From assembly GCF_900111105.1 (NCBI RefSeq), contig NZ_FOGC01000002.1, positions 1 to 64,000 on the forward strand: 64,000 nucleotides of DNA, in the 5' to 3' direction. The notes beneath the pieces are model-generated. The model made no database searches. It was not told where the DNA came from and saw nothing but the letters and a program-made list of their open reading frames with translations. A program made the position numbers and the translations under genes. Positions 63,487 through 64,000 of this stretch are shown piece by piece (position 1 is the stretch's first letter; each line of letters starts with the position of its first letter). The stretch is from Rosenbergiella nectarea. GTDB lineage: Bacteria; Pseudomonadota; Gammaproteobacteria; Enterobacterales; Enterobacteriaceae.

Positions 63487-64000
63487 ATGGGTGAAATTTT
63501 CCAGCACTGGGATTGGGTCGCGATCTTAGCGCAAATCCTATTAATAGATTTATTGTTGGGCGGTGATAATGCCGTCGTTATCGCCATGGCTTGCCGCGGG
63601 CTACCAGAAAACTTGCGCCGTAAAGCCATCATCATTGGCACACTAGGCGCAATAGTGGCAAGGATTGTTTTGTTGGGGGTCGCCGTCTATCTGTTAACGC
63701 TACCGGGGCTGAAATTAGTTGGCGGGTTGTTGTTGTTATGGATTGGCTACAAGTTGGTCTCCGGTGAAGAAGAGGGTGACGAGCAGGGGAAAACGTCGTC
63801 AAGTCTTTGGAAAACCGCACTCACCATTACCATCGCCGATGTCATCATGTCCTTAGATAATGTACTGGCAGTTGCGGCTGCAGGTCGGGGTCACCTTATC
63901 ATTGTCGCAGTGGGGGTGTTATTGAGTATCCCAATCATTGTCGCAGGTAGTCGATTAGTCCTGCACTTATTAGATCGTTGGCCGGTCATTATTCTGGTGG
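63487..64000 (+). CDS. TerC-family integral membrane protein, 3' end beyond the window
   Basis: The first 171 codons are present. TerC fold: QILLIDLLLGGDNAVVIAMA with the conserved acidic GGDNA motif in TM1, and DVIMSLDNVLAVAAA (second DN motif) in the repeat near residue 120. Members (YjbE, YkoY-type, Alx) are implicated in manganese or other metal export. Start ATG 63,487 follows a GAGGGTAAT ribosome site. Divergent from dalD. The 204-bp upstream sequence shows no clear yybP-ykoY manganese riboswitch, which often precedes this family. Confidence 0.87.
   Translation, partial: MGEIFQHWDWVAILAQILLIDLLLGGDNAVVIAMACRGLPENLRRKAIIIGTLGAIVARIVLLGVAVYLLTLPGLKLVGGLLLLWIGYKLVSGEEEGDEQGKTSSSLWKTALTITIADVIMSLDNVLAVAAAGRGHLIIVAVGVLLSIPIIVAGSRLVLHLLDRWPVIILV

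Noticed and set aside
1-64000. CRISPR arrays, tRNA or rRNA genes
   Set aside because: No regularly spaced direct repeats of CRISPR type and no tRNA or rRNA sequence were recognised by eye; a covariance scan was not possible.

Overview
The window looks like an Enterobacterales chromosome, possibly Erwiniaceae-like, with a prophage filling the first 24.9 kb. The evidence is near-full-length homologues of typical enterobacterial proteins (FhuE, YjbQ, YahK, UvrA, SSB, YtcA-MdtNOP, MdtJI, GhrA, Gcd, CopA), an E. coli-like yjbQ / uvrA-ssb neighbourhood, and divergent uvrA and ssb sharing a LexA box. I cannot fix the genus.

Region 1 (1 to about 24,928) is the late half of a mosaic lambda-like siphophage prophage. 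The head module (small and large terminase, portal, SPP1 gp7-like protein, scaffold, capsid) is not lambda-like. The tail module follows the lambda order G, G-T frameshift, H, M, L, K, I, J. Two sets of extra genes break it. Between G-T and H lies an immunity-type module: two divergent Arc-like ribbon-helix-helix repressors, a strong promoter with paired operators, a Bro-N antirepressor with a leader hairpin, an ORF6N antirepressor and a small membrane protein. Between M and L lie three unknown genes. After J come an unknown protein, a tail fibre and a UmuD-like protein without its catalytic residues. Lysis, replication, repressor and integrase genes are not here and would lie left of the window.

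The prophage abuts fhuE (24,929-27,061, minus), which lacks its last roughly 17-20 residues including the terminal beta-strand, so the right attachment site probably lies inside fhuE.

Region 2 (27.0-34.9 kb) holds the Fur-box fhuE promoter, a LysR regulator, a 2-oxoglutarate/Fe(II) oxygenase, yjbQ, a yahK-type alcohol dehydrogenase, and divergent uvrA and ssb. Region 3 (35.5-43.2 kb) has an isolated ClpV-type AAA+ ATPase and the ytcA-mdtNOP efflux operon. Region 4 (43.2-50.7 kb) is made of small units: a POT-family permease without the ExxER motif, an acetyltransferase, a glutathione transferase, a monooxygenase pseudogene with a cysteine hydrolase and a cupin, mdtJI with a likely leader peptide, a DUF1471 protein, and an AraC regulator divergent from a DMT exporter. 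Region 5 (50.9-56.7 kb) has ghrA, the PQQ glucose dehydrogenase gcd, an SDR oxidoreductase and an AGE-family sugar isomerase. Region 6 (56.7-61.3 kb) handles metals: copA with a CueR-type promoter, an ArsR regulator, a CDF zinc-type exporter with an ArsR-type operator, then a DUF1275 membrane protein. Region 7 (61.4-64.0 kb) has a D-arabinitol dehydrogenase overlapping a SemiSWEET transporter gene, and the start of a TerC-family membrane protein.
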